Source: CAZDYP01 sp964509505 (GTDB taxonomy: Bacteria > Chloroflexota > Anaerolineae > JACRMK01). From it: a stretch of DNA of 9,158 nt. The notes beneath the pieces are model-generated. The model did not search any database. It was not told where the DNA came from and saw only the letters and a program-made list of their open reading frames with translations. Location: assembly GCA_964509505.1 (NCBI GenBank), contig CAZDYP010000190.1:1-9158 (forward strand). The letters are read 5' to 3'. Position numbers and translations under genes: made by a program. Positions 1 to 7,472 of the stretch are shown here, in pieces. Position 1 is the stretch's first letter. Every line of letters starts with the position of its first letter.

Positions 1-40
1 AAGGATGCGCCAGCTTGCTAATGACTGAGTTGTAAAATAT

Positions 41-72
41 CAAACGCCCAGAGAAAATTCTCTGGGCGTTTG
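41..72. terminator. Strong hairpin, probable (bidirectional) intrinsic terminator
   Basis: A 15-bp perfect inverted repeat has arms 41-55 and 58-72, each reading CAAACGCCCAGAGAA on its own strand; in practice it folds with a four-base loop. The base of the stem is AAA/TTT. Read on the minus strand, the stem is followed by the T-rich run ATATTTTA, as expected for a terminator about 175 bases beyond the stop of the minus-strand kinase operon. Read on the plus strand the T-run is weaker (TTTGATTGG), but the stem could still end a gene entering from the left edge. No function other than termination is suggested by the sequence. Confidence 0.6.
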
Positions 73-88
73 ATTGGCTTGTCTGTGT

Positions 89-249
89 CTTAGAAAGCGT
101 CTTAAAAGCCTCGTTTGTCATTCTAAGGCGGAGCGAAGCGAAGCCGAAGAATCTCGGTTTTCGTGACACAGAGACCCTTCGCTTCGCTTCATCCCCTTTA
201 GGGGACATGGGTGACAGTCAGAAAAATACCTTTTAAGACACTCTCTTAG
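89..249. repeat. MITE-like / palindromic intergenic element with terminal inverted repeats
   Basis: The ends, 89-108 and 230-249, are inverted copies matching at 17 of 20 positions, with a perfect 10-base core (GTCTTAAAAG at 99-108, its complement at 230-239). Inside are a second perfect 12-bp inverted pair (132-143 with 177-188, AGCGAAGCGAAG), a short hairpin TCCCC-TTTA-GGGGA at 192-205, and a small CCGA/TCGG pair at 144-157. There is no open reading frame of note, so it would be non-autonomous. The right-hand repeat covers the stop codon of the minus-strand kinase (TAA, 246-248). The GCGAAGCGAAG...GAATCTC type of sequence resembles intergenic repeats I recall from environmental bacterial genomes; this is memory, not a search. 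It could alternatively act simply as RNA structure at the 3' end of the transcript. Confidence 0.55.
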
Positions 250-2693
250 GTTGTTTGTAGCCGCACCGTAAACTTGCTGCCCTTGCCCACTTCGCTCTCC
301 ACCTCGATGCGCCCGCCGTGTCGCGCCACGATGCTGTAACTGACTGCGAGACCCAACCCCGTGCCTTCTTCTTTAGTCGAGAAGAAGGGCTCGAAGAGAC
401 GCGGCAGATCTTCTGGGGGAATGCCTACGCCTGTGTCTTTGAATTCAATCACCACCCACTGACCATCTTGCTCGACAAATGTGCTGACCCACAAGTTGCC
501 GCCGTTGGGCATCGCCTGCGCCGCATTCAGCATCAAGTTCAAGAAGACCTGCTTGAGCTCATTCGGAATCGCTTGAATCGGTGGCACATCGGAATTGTAA
601 GCGCGATACAGCACGACGCGATCTTGTTGCAACCGTTTCGCGGCAAGCGCGCACACATCATCCAGAATCGTGTTGAGGTTCACTTCGACGCGCGCTTCGG
701 ACGACGGGCGATAGAAGTCCAACATGCGTTTCGTTAGCTCAATCAAACGCTCGACTTCTTGGTTCGCCATCTGTAAGTAACTTTGCCGCTTCTCCTCGAC
801 CATGGGACGCCCCATCAACAACGCCAAACAATTTTGAATGGCTTGTAATGGATTGTTGATTTCGTGCGCGAGCGAGGCCATCAAGCGCCCTGTCGCCGCC
901 ATCTTCTCGGATTGCGATAGTTGTCGTTCCATACGCCGCAGATGGCTGATGTCGCGTATGATGAGTTGCAGCACGGCGTCGTTCCCGAAGCGGATGAGTT
1001 GCGCGCTCATAGAGACAGGCACGGATGCGCCGCTTTTGTGCAACAAGGGCAGATCGTCGAAATGCAAATCATGTCCGTTGAGGACGCGCCCGATTTGCAC
1101 GGCGAGCGTGTGGTGTATCCCTTGCGCGAATACGTCGTAGAGCTGACATTGCTGCAACTCGTTTTCGTTCAAGCCCGTCAGCGTCTGCGCGCGCGCGTTC
1201 GCTTCGAGGATTTGTAACGACGCGCGGTCCGCCAACAGAATCGCTTCGCCGGCGTTAGCTGTGAGACTGCGATATTTTTCTTCCGAGCGTTTGATGGTTT
1301 CGAGCAACTGGGCGTTCGCCATCGCCACACTGACCGATGAGGCCAACGCCGTGAGCACTTCGGCGTCGTCCGTGTCGAAGGGCGATGTGTGTTTGTTGAT
1401 GAGCTCGATGGCGCCGATGGTGTGCATGTGCATGGACAACGGCACGCACAACACCGCTTGGGGCTGCAAGCCCAGCATTTGCATGAGCTCCGCATTGAAG
1501 CGCGGATCGTTAGGAGCGTCATGCGCCAAAGCGGGCTGTCCATGCGCGATGACCCAACCCACGAGGCCGGAGGTGAGCGTCAGCCGTTGTGATAATTGTT
1601 GCGGCGGCTGGTCGCCGATCGAGTAGAGACAGAAGAAGTCCTGGCGGGTGGGCGCGCGCCAAAAGACCAACACGCCTTCCACGTCGAACAGATGGCGAAT
1701 ACCTTCGATGGTCGCGTTCAAAATTTGTGGCAGGTCGAGATTTGCCGAAATGCTTGAGTTGATTTCGTTGAGCAGTTGAAATTCTTTGGTGCGCGCGCGC
1801 GTGCGTTCGTGCAAGCGTGCGTTGTCGAGCGCCGCAGCGGCTTGTCCCGCGAGAATCGTCAGCAGCTCCAAGTCGCTCATTTTGAAGCTGCGGCGCTGGC
1901 TGAGGTTGGTCGCGTTCAACACGCCAATCACTTTGCCACGCACGATCAATGGCACGCTCAACGCCGAGGCGACCTGGTCCCGATGCAAGGCGTCGCGCAA
2001 CGTCGTGCCGACTTGCGATTGCGGGTCGAGCAGCGCCGATTGCGCGTATTGCGCGACCCAGCCCGCGATGCCTTCGCCTAGTTTTTCGCGCGCCGTCTTG
2101 ACAAATTCCTCAGGCAAGTCGCGCGATGCAGCGATGAACAACTCTTGGCGTGGCTCATCCAACAACATCAATGATACACGGTCGCAGCGTGTTTCGCGCT
2201 GCACTGTGTCGAGAATTTGCTCGTAGAGACGCGCCAAATCCACTTCCGCCAGCAGCGTTTGTGTAACTTTGAACAGCGGCAGCAATGCCTTCAAGCGCAA
2301 GTTCTCATTGCTGAGGCGGTTACGTTCCAAGGCCGTTTGCACGATGGTGATGAGTTCCTGGTTCGATGCGAGTGGTTTGTTGACCAGACCTTGTGCGCCT
2401 TCTTGGAGGGCGCGTTGCGTGATGTCGGGCGCGATTTGTCCGGTAGCGACGACGATCGCCATTTGTGGCGCGACCTGCCGCGCCAGGCGCATCACCTCAA
2501 AGCCATCCATCTGCGGCATCTTGATGTCCGTCAACAGCAGATCGTAGGCGTTCTCTCTGACTAATGTGACTGCTTCCTCGCCGCGCGAAACGCCAGCCAC
2601 CTCGTAACCGGCATTGCTTAAAATGCGTTGGCATAATTTGACAAAGCTGGGCTCGTCATCTACGACGAGCAGCTTTGCGAGGATGTCGGACAT
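246..2693 (-). CDS. Hybrid sensor histidine kinase, REC-GAF-GAF-PAS-HisKA-HATPase (soluble)
   Basis: This 815-residue cytoplasmic protein has no membrane segment. Residues about 5-122 are a receiver domain with the acidic pair D12/D13, phosphoacceptor D56, T84 and K106 all present. GAF domains follow at about 140-295 and 310-465, then a PAS domain at about 470-585. The HisKA dimerisation region carries the H-box phosphoacceptor H610 in HEINNPL, and the HATPase domain has N-box N723, G1 DTGVGIP (753-759), F-box FEPFFSTK (767-774) and G2 GTGLGL (777-782), so both catalytic parts look active. The HExxN motif suggests kinase plus phosphatase activity. The start is the ATG at 2691-2693: it has a GGAG seven bases upstream and begins the protein right at the receiver. 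An in-frame TTG at 2747 would add 18 residues but has no good ribosome site. It lies 57 bases after the membrane kinase and is probably co-transcribed with it. An N-terminal receiver on a kinase implies regulation by phosphorylation from a partner kinase; the GAF and PAS ligands cannot be read from sequence. Confidence 0.93.
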   Translation of the reverse strand: MSDILAKLLVVDDEPSFVKLCQRILSNAGYEVAGVSRGEEAVTLVRENAYDLLLTDIKMPQMDGFEVMRLARQVAPQMAIVVATGQIAPDITQRALQEGAQGLVNKPLASNQELITIVQTALERNRLSNENLRLKALLPLFKVTQTLLAEVDLARLYEQILDTVQRETRCDRVSLMLLDEPRQELFIAASRDLPEEFVKTAREKLGEGIAGWVAQYAQSALLDPQSQVGTTLRDALHRDQVASALSVPLIVRGKVIGVLNATNLSQRRSFKMSDLELLTILAGQAAAALDNARLHERTRARTKEFQLLNEINSSISANLDLPQILNATIEGIRHLFDVEGVLVFWRAPTRQDFFCLYSIGDQPPQQLSQRLTLTSGLVGWVIAHGQPALAHDAPNDPRFNAELMQMLGLQPQAVLCVPLSMHMHTIGAIELINKHTSPFDTDDAEVLTALASSVSVAMANAQLLETIKRSEEKYRSLTANAGEAILLADRASLQILEANARAQTLTGLNENELQQCQLYDVFAQGIHHTLAVQIGRVLNGHDLHFDDLPLLHKSGASVPVSMSAQLIRFGNDAVLQLIIRDISHLRRMERQLSQSEKMAATGRLMASLAHEINNPLQAIQNCLALLMGRPMVEEKRQSYLQMANQEVERLIELTKRMLDFYRPSSEARVEVNLNTILDDVCALAAKRLQQDRVVLYRAYNSDVPPIQAIPNELKQVFLNLMLNAAQAMPNGGNLWVSTFVEQDGQWVVIEFKDTGVGIPPEDLPRLFEPFFSTKEEGTGLGLAVSYSIVARHGGRIEVESEVGKGSKFTVRLQTT

Positions 2694-2697
2694 GTAT

Positions 2698-2704
2698 CTT
2701 CTCC
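2698..2704 (-). promoter_or_regulatory. Ribosome binding site deciding the start of the REC-GAF-GAF-PAS kinase
   Basis: The minus strand reads GGAGAAGATACATG, giving a GGAG core seven bases before the ATG at 2693. This supports the ATG over the longer in-frame TTG start at 2747, which would place this site inside the coding sequence. Confidence 0.75.
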
Positions 2705-2709
2705 ACGTA

Positions 2710-2725
2710 AACTTTGCGAAAAGTT
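2710..2725 (-). other. Small hairpin in the intercistronic spacer
   Basis: A perfect 6-bp stem with a four-base loop (AACTTT-TCGC-AAAGTT on the minus strand) lies in the 57-base gap between the two minus-strand kinase genes, a few bases before the ribosome site of the second. It is too weak and lacks a T-run, so it is not a terminator. It could affect mRNA processing or translation of the downstream gene, or be chance. Confidence 0.35.
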
Positions 2726-2750
2726 CTCTCGAAGCCAGTAGGCGCAAAGC

Positions 2751-5700
2751 TCAGTTTGAATGATTCCCCATCGGGGGTGCGGCAGGCAAACACAGCTTGA
2801 AGCAGCTGCCTACTCCCATTTGGCTTTCGACTTCGATGCGCCCGCCGTGATTTTGCATGATGCCAAAACTGATGGCAAGCCCTAAGCCTGTGCCTTGTCC
2901 CACGTCTTTCGTGCTAAAAAATGGCTCGAAGATATGCGGCAAATGCTCAGGCGCGATGCCTGTGCCTGTATCACGCACGGTCAAGCCGATTTCGTGACCG
3001 TTGGCTTGAGTCGCCAAATACAAATGACCCCCTTGCGGCATGGCTTGTGTGGCATTGGCAAACAAATTCAACAACACTTGTTTGATTTGATTGGGATCTA
3101 CTTCGACTAGCGGCAGCATAGGGTCGCACGTTTCATGTGTCTGCACACGCGCTTTGTTGAACTGATAGCGATAGAGTTTGAGTGTGTCCACCAGCAGTTG
3201 ATTGAGGTCCGCAAGTTCCTTGCGCGGTTCGCGTTGGCGCGCAAAATCCAAGAGACCATGCACGATGTCGCGCACGCGTTGCGCTTCTTTCAGGATGATT
3301 TCCACATCACCTTTCAAATCGTCGCCAACTGTTTGATGCAGCAGCTCGCTGAACCCCAGAATCGAAGCCAGGGGGTTATTGATTTCGTGCGCGATGCCTG
3401 CCGCCAACTGTCCAATACCAGCCAAGCGCGCCGAGCGTTCTAGTTGCACCTGCGCTTTCTTGAGATGGCTGATTTGCGTTTGCAGTTCGTCGTACAGGCG
3501 CGCGTTTTCTATCATGCCTGCCAGTTGCGCGGCGAGCGTGGTCATCATGCGCAAATCGTTATCGTCGAAGGCATTTAGCTGCGGACTTTCGATGTTGACG
3601 AGCCCCTGCACCTGTCCGCCAATTTTGATGGGCACACACAACTCGGACAAGGTCTGTGAGACGCCCGGAAAGTAACGCGCGTCTTGGCGCACGTCACCCA
3701 CATTCAACGGAATGCCATGCGCGGCGACCCACCCCGTGAGACCGCGTCCTTGTGACACGATGAGGTCCAATGTTTCTTTGGATCCTGCCTCTGCCTCGCC
3801 TTCACGGACGTGCAGGATGATGCGCTGTTGTTCATCCCAAATCAAAATCGTCGTGTTGCCGTTGTGTGAGAGCTGATTGAGTGTGCTGACTAACGGTTGT
3901 AATGAGGCGCTCAGATTAGAGGAGGGGGCGCCAATGTGCGTTAGGGAGGCGTCATAGAGCAGTGAGAGCTCGCTCAATTGTCGTTTGGCGGTGTCATACA
4001 AATGCGCGCCATGCACGGCGCCCGCGGCTTGGCTGGCGAAGAGCGCAAGCAAGCGTTCGTCGGCTTCGGTGAATTGCCGTGGCTGGTTGATTGCGATGAC
4101 GAGTAATACGCCAATCAATTCGCCGCGATACAGCATGGGGACACCCAAGACGGCAATCGGTGTATCCATCGTCCGCAAGCGACTGTCCCATTGATTGTAG
4201 TCATTGCGAATCAGGGGTTGACGGGTTTGCGCTACCAGCCCTGCTAAACCTTCTCCCATTTGAAGTTGGGGCCGTAAGTCGGCGATAGGATTTTTTTGAA
4301 TGGCTAACCCTAACGTATTGGACTGAGGCTCATACAAGCGCATGTTGGCGCTGGTCGTTTTGAGCAACATACAAGCGCGTTCAACTACTGTTTCCAACAA
4401 CTTTGGCAATTCTTGTTGCGAGGCGAGTTCGCGGCTAATGTCGTAGAGCGTCGCAAATTCGTTGGCGCGTTGTGCGGTTTCGGACAGCAACCGCGCCCCA
4501 TGCACGGCGCTGGCGGCTTGGCTGGCGAATAAAGAAAGCAATTGTTGTTCGGCGTCGGTGAACTTACGGCTGGTGCCTTCTTCGTACACGTTCAGCACAC
4601 CAATCAGTTCTCCACCATAGACCATTGGCACGGCTAGGGCGGCGCCTCGTTCAGCAGGGTTGAAGAATGAGGCGCGACCTTCCCACGTGCGGTAGTCATC
4701 TACAATCAATGGCTGGCGTGTTTGCGCGACTCTACCCACCAAGCCTTCGCCTAGTTGGGTATGCGCGCCTGGCGGCATGGGCGTGTTGTGCGTCAAAACG
4801 AGCGTTAGCTCTTGGGTGGCGGCGTCATACAGGTGCAGCTCCGTCGCCAGATTGCCCAACAAGGCGCTGACGCGCGTGATAATCGTTTCCAGCAAAGCAG
4901 GCATATCGCGTTGCATAGCGAGGTCGCGCGTATTCTCGTAGAGCTCGCTCAACGCCGTGTGGCGACGAGCCGTGTCCATCCCAGTGGCAATTTGATTGGC
5001 GAGCGTCGTCACGAGGCGCACATCGTCGTCGTTGAAGGCGTTGAGCTGATCGCAATCTATGTCTATCACGCCTAGCATCTGCGTGCCTGCTTTGAGAGGG
5101 ATACATAGTTCAGATAAAGCCGAAGGCGTATAAGCATAGTAGCGCGCATCGTTTCGCGCGTCGGGAACATTTTGCGACTGTCCGTGTGCGAACACCCAAC
5201 CCATGATGCCGATGCCGCGTGTCAGCCGCGCTTCGATTTCCGACATAGGTGTGTGGAGTTCATAGTTGCTGCCATACACCAATAGGGGGAATGGTCCCCA
5301 GCCTTTCAGAATGATGGCGATGTGCCAATGGGGTTTGTGCTGCGCTAACACTTGTGCGATCTGGTTTAGCATCGCTTGTGGATTCGTGGGGGCCACGGCG
5401 TTGATGATCTGCGAGGTTTCATATAGCAGGCTCAATTCGTTCAAACGACGCAGCGTATCTTCCGAGAGTTGGGTGTGCTTGATTGCCGCCGCAGCTTGCG
5501 CGGCGAACAGTTGCAACAACTCGACCTCTTGGGGGGTGAAGTCGCGGTTGGGTTGGGTGTCGGCGACGTGCAGCACGCCAAAGGTCTTGCCTTCCCACAG
5601 GAGCGGCACGGCGACGATGCTTTGCACATTCAACTCGCTGAGTTTATCCGAGCGCTCACTCCAATGGGGATAATCGTTGATGACGAGTGGTTTGCCTGTC

Positions 5701-7199
5701 GCAGCGACGCGGCTCGCCATGCCGAAATTCAACGGCGCGCGGAAACCGACGAGCTCTATCGGCATTTGATAGACGGTCGCTACGATCCAGTGGTCACTGG
5801 TTGGAGCAAGCAATTTAATGAAGCCTATTTGCGCGCACACTAACGACACCGTGCGCTCGGCCACTTTTTGCAGCAGCTCGCCCACATGATTGCGCTGCGT
5901 GTTGATGTAGAGCGAGAGGTCATAGAGCGCGGTCATTTCGGCGGCGCGGCGTTGCGCCTTTTCGACATGTTGGGTGTTTTCTTGCGCGGCTTGTGCTGCG
6001 CGCGCAAATAGCCGCGCGTTGTGAATCGCCACCGCCGCATGTTGCGCGAAGGTTAAGATGATTTGTTGGTCGTCGGCGGAAAGCGGGGGAGGCGTGGCGT
6101 GGAGTAGCCCAATGAGCCCAATGGCTTGCGTGTTCATCGTTAAGGGCACGAGAGAGAGACTTCGCATGCCAAAGTAATGTTGCAATGCCAATTCAACTTT
6201 TTGCCCTAGTGGGTGGCGGCGCAACGGCGCGAAGTCGGACAGAAAAATCGGTTGTTGCGCGCGTAGAAAGTCCCACTGCGCGCTGGACTCATTGACCAGA
6301 CTTGTGCTGAGGGCTTGCCAGGAGGCGCCCAGCATTTTTTCTGCGGCGAGCACTTTGTCAGGTTGGCTGGCGGCGAGCGCGCGCGCTGTCCATTTCGCTT
6401 GATGTTCGTCCAGCGCTAGCACGACGGCGACTTCGACTTGGAGCGTTTGCAAACATTCACGGGCGACGAGTTGGAGCAAGTCTTCCAACAGCAACGTGCT
6501 GCTCATGGCGCGCGTGCTGTGTTGCAGCGCCAGCAGATGTTGGCTGATGTTGTGCAGACGGCTGGTTTGCTCTTCAGCTGCGCGCACTAAATCGTCGCGT
6601 AAGCGATAGGCGAGTTCGCGTTGCTGTTCGGCGCGTTCCGCCAGCGACAGCAAATAGACGATGAGACCTGCGAAGATGAAGAGCGCACCGACGACGACGA
6701 AAGTATAGCCATTTAGAAATGCCAATGGGCGGCGGGGCATGGCGCTGAGGAAGGGTAACCATTGCGCGTACTCAAGGAAGTTGAGCATGAGGTAGGCGGC
6801 GCTAGCCCAACCCGTCACCTGTAAGACCACTTGGCGTTGGGGCATGGCAAACGCCGCTAATAATACCAAACCAAAATACATGGCAGTGACCAGGGCGCGC
6901 AACTCATTCAAAAAAGAGAGGCAGACTGTGATAACGATGATGGATAAAAGGAAACTGGTGTAATTGGCAAGGCGGATGTGTTGCGGGCGCACCTTGACCC
7001 ACAGCGCGTGACAAGCGACGAACGGCAGCTCCACGGCAAGTGCCGTCAGCAGCGGCACTGCTTCGCTTACCGCTCCTAGCTGCCAATAATAGAAAATAGA
7101 ACCGAATGCGACGACCAGCAAAAGACCTTTGAGGGCTAGGAAGGGCCACACTCGCGCGCGCCATTGGTCGTCGCGTTCATCGTTGCGGAGACGCCACAT
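2751..7199 (-). CDS. Membrane multi-GAF sensor histidine kinase (6 TM, 6 GAF, HisKA, HATPase)
   Basis: This is a very large 1482-residue kinase. Six hydrophobic segments lie at about 17-38, 48-69, 78-97, 101-119, 122-142 and 161-186, with very short loops and so no extracellular sensor domain; I do not recognise the membrane family. A charged helical stretch (about 186-230) leads to six GAF domains at about 235-400, 425-580, 592-745, 753-905, 918-1068 and 1081-1236. HisKA follows with H1271 in HEINNPL, then HATPase with N1382, DTGTGIAP from 1410, FEPFFSTK (1424-1431) and GTGLGL (1436-1441), so the kinase core looks intact. There is no receiver. The ATG at 7199 fits well: AAGGA sits seven bases upstream and a near-consensus promoter predicts a leader of about 20 bases. 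Ligands of the GAF domains are unknown; no biliprotein PHY domain is seen. It is probably first gene of an operon with the REC-GAF-GAF-PAS kinase, whose receiver is a plausible phosphorylation target (inference). Confidence 0.94.
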   Translation of the reverse strand: MWRLRNDERDDQWRARVWPFLALKGLLLVVAFGSIFYYWQLGAVSEAVPLLTALAVELPFVACHALWVKVRPQHIRLANYTSFLLSIIVITVCLSFLNELRALVTAMYFGLVLLAAFAMPQRQVVLQVTGWASAAYLMLNFLEYAQWLPFLSAMPRRPLAFLNGYTFVVVGALFIFAGLIVYLLSLAERAEQQRELAYRLRDDLVRAAEEQTSRLHNISQHLLALQHSTRAMSSTLLLEDLLQLVARECLQTLQVEVAVVLALDEHQAKWTARALAASQPDKVLAAEKMLGASWQALSTSLVNESSAQWDFLRAQQPIFLSDFAPLRRHPLGQKVELALQHYFGMRSLSLVPLTMNTQAIGLIGLLHATPPPLSADDQQIILTFAQHAAVAIHNARLFARAAQAAQENTQHVEKAQRRAAEMTALYDLSLYINTQRNHVGELLQKVAERTVSLVCAQIGFIKLLAPTSDHWIVATVYQMPIELVGFRAPLNFGMASRVAATGKPLVINDYPHWSERSDKLSELNVQSIVAVPLLWEGKTFGVLHVADTQPNRDFTPQEVELLQLFAAQAAAAIKHTQLSEDTLRRLNELSLLYETSQIINAVAPTNPQAMLNQIAQVLAQHKPHWHIAIILKGWGPFPLLVYGSNYELHTPMSEIEARLTRGIGIMGWVFAHGQSQNVPDARNDARYYAYTPSALSELCIPLKAGTQMLGVIDIDCDQLNAFNDDDVRLVTTLANQIATGMDTARRHTALSELYENTRDLAMQRDMPALLETIITRVSALLGNLATELHLYDAATQELTLVLTHNTPMPPGAHTQLGEGLVGRVAQTRQPLIVDDYRTWEGRASFFNPAERGAALAVPMVYGGELIGVLNVYEEGTSRKFTDAEQQLLSLFASQAASAVHGARLLSETAQRANEFATLYDISRELASQQELPKLLETVVERACMLLKTTSANMRLYEPQSNTLGLAIQKNPIADLRPQLQMGEGLAGLVAQTRQPLIRNDYNQWDSRLRTMDTPIAVLGVPMLYRGELIGVLLVIAINQPRQFTEADERLLALFASQAAGAVHGAHLYDTAKRQLSELSLLYDASLTHIGAPSSNLSASLQPLVSTLNQLSHNGNTTILIWDEQQRIILHVREGEAEAGSKETLDLIVSQGRGLTGWVAAHGIPLNVGDVRQDARYFPGVSQTLSELCVPIKIGGQVQGLVNIESPQLNAFDDNDLRMMTTLAAQLAGMIENARLYDELQTQISHLKKAQVQLERSARLAGIGQLAAGIAHEINNPLASILGFSELLHQTVGDDLKGDVEIILKEAQRVRDIVHGLLDFARQREPRKELADLNQLLVDTLKLYRYQFNKARVQTHETCDPMLPLVEVDPNQIKQVLLNLFANATQAMPQGGHLYLATQANGHEIGLTVRDTGTGIAPEHLPHIFEPFFSTKDVGQGTGLGLAISFGIMQNHGGRIEVESQMGVGSCFKLCLPAAPPMGNHSN
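3996..4943 (-). repeat. Tandem duplicated GAF modules (GAF4 and GAF5) within the membrane kinase gene
   Basis: The fourth and fifth GAF modules (residues about 753-905 and 918-1068) are close copies with a period of about 490 bases. Shared protein blocks include VAQTRQPLI, GELIGVL, and LFASQAA followed by AVHGA. DNA similarity is still visible: TGCACGGCG at 4012 and 4501, followed in both copies by CGGCTTGGCTGGCGAA. This points to a fairly recent in-frame duplication. Confidence 0.75.
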
Positions 7200-7206
7200 A
7201 CCTCAT

Positions 7207-7211
7207 TCCTT
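7207..7211 (-). promoter_or_regulatory. Ribosome binding site of the membrane kinase
   Basis: On the minus strand AAGGA lies seven bases before the ATG at 7199, well placed within the short leader predicted by the upstream promoter. Confidence 0.7.
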
Positions 7212-7227
7212 GAAATGATGCGTAGCC

Positions 7228-7255
7228 ATTATAGTCTGCGTTAGAGGGTTGTCAA
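7228..7255 (-). promoter_or_regulatory. Consensus sigma-70 promoter for the minus-strand kinase operon
   Basis: On the minus strand TTGACA (7250-7255) and TATAAT (7228-7233) are separated by 16 bases. Both hexamers match the consensus perfectly. Transcription would start near 7221, about 20 bases before the ATG at 7199, with the AAGGA ribosome site in between. No other promoter this good is seen in the window, and none was found in front of the second minus-strand gene, supporting a two-gene operon. Confidence 0.82.
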
Positions 7256-7284
7256 TGCACTGGATTGCCAATGAGTATGCGTAT

Positions 7285-7338
7285 CGTCGTAGCGACTTCA
7301 ATCGCTGCCGGGCTGCGATGGCTCAAGTCGTTACGACG
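7285..7338. repeat. Palindromic (REP-like) element in the divergent intergenic region
   Basis: Arms 7285-7298 and 7325-7338 pair over 14 positions with a single mismatch (a G-T wobble in one orientation). A second pair, CAATCGC (7299-7305) with GCGATGG (7315-7321), matches at 6 of 7, leaving a GC-rich nine-base loop and a three-base bulge CTC. Neither orientation has a T-run, so it is not a standard terminator. Its position between two divergent promoters, and its self-complementarity, fit a dispersed REP/MITE-type repeat. GTCGTAGCGACTT with AAGTCG-type ends resembles repeats I recall from Chloroflexota and other phyla; this is memory, unverified. It could alternatively be an operator. Confidence 0.55.
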
Positions 7339-7401
7339 CGCGGACGAATAATCAGCAGGCTTGATTTGCAGAATCCATTTTCTCAAAGAAATGCGTTTCT
7401 G

Positions 7402-7410
7402 TGCTAGAAT
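7402..7410 (+). promoter_or_regulatory. Probable extended -10 promoter for the REC-roadblock kinase
   Basis: TGCTAGAAT matches the extended -10 pattern TGnTAnAAT. No convincing -35 hexamer lies 16-18 bases upstream, which extended -10 promoters can tolerate. Start of transcription would be near 7417, giving a leader of about 56 bases before the ATG at 7473. Two small dyads flank it: AGAAA-TGCG-TTTCT at 7387-7400 and CTCTT-GCC-AAGAG at 7413-7425. Confidence 0.45.
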
Positions 7411-7472
7411 ATCTCTTGCCAAGAGGATGATTTGGTTGGCGTGATGATTTCGTTATTAAAGGCTCACGGTCT

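Noticed and set aside
1..40. Possible 3' end of a gene entering from the left edge
   Set aside because: All three plus frames stop within the first 35 bases, so too few codons are left to identify a coding frame.
1261..1626. Open frame on the plus strand antisense to the soluble kinase, and similar antisense frames over the membrane kinase (for example 5266-5673)
   Set aside because: They lie fully inside well-supported kinase genes, have no recognisable domain or ribosome site, and are expected by-products of G+C-rich coding DNA.
2694..2747. In-frame upstream extension of the REC-GAF-GAF-PAS kinase from a TTG codon at 2745-2747
   Set aside because: The 18 extra residues precede the receiver fold, the TTG has no ribosome site, and the ATG at 2693 has a well-placed GGAG.
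3492..6497. Periodic similarity that could be read as a tandem DNA repeat array
   Set aside because: It is explained by six coding GAF modules in one continuous reading frame; only GAF4/GAF5 show marked DNA-level similarity.
7200..7472. Possible small RNA or riboswitch in the divergent intergenic region
   Set aside because: The only large structure is a symmetric palindrome without a T-run, and no known riboswitch core is visible; a dispersed repeat is more likely.
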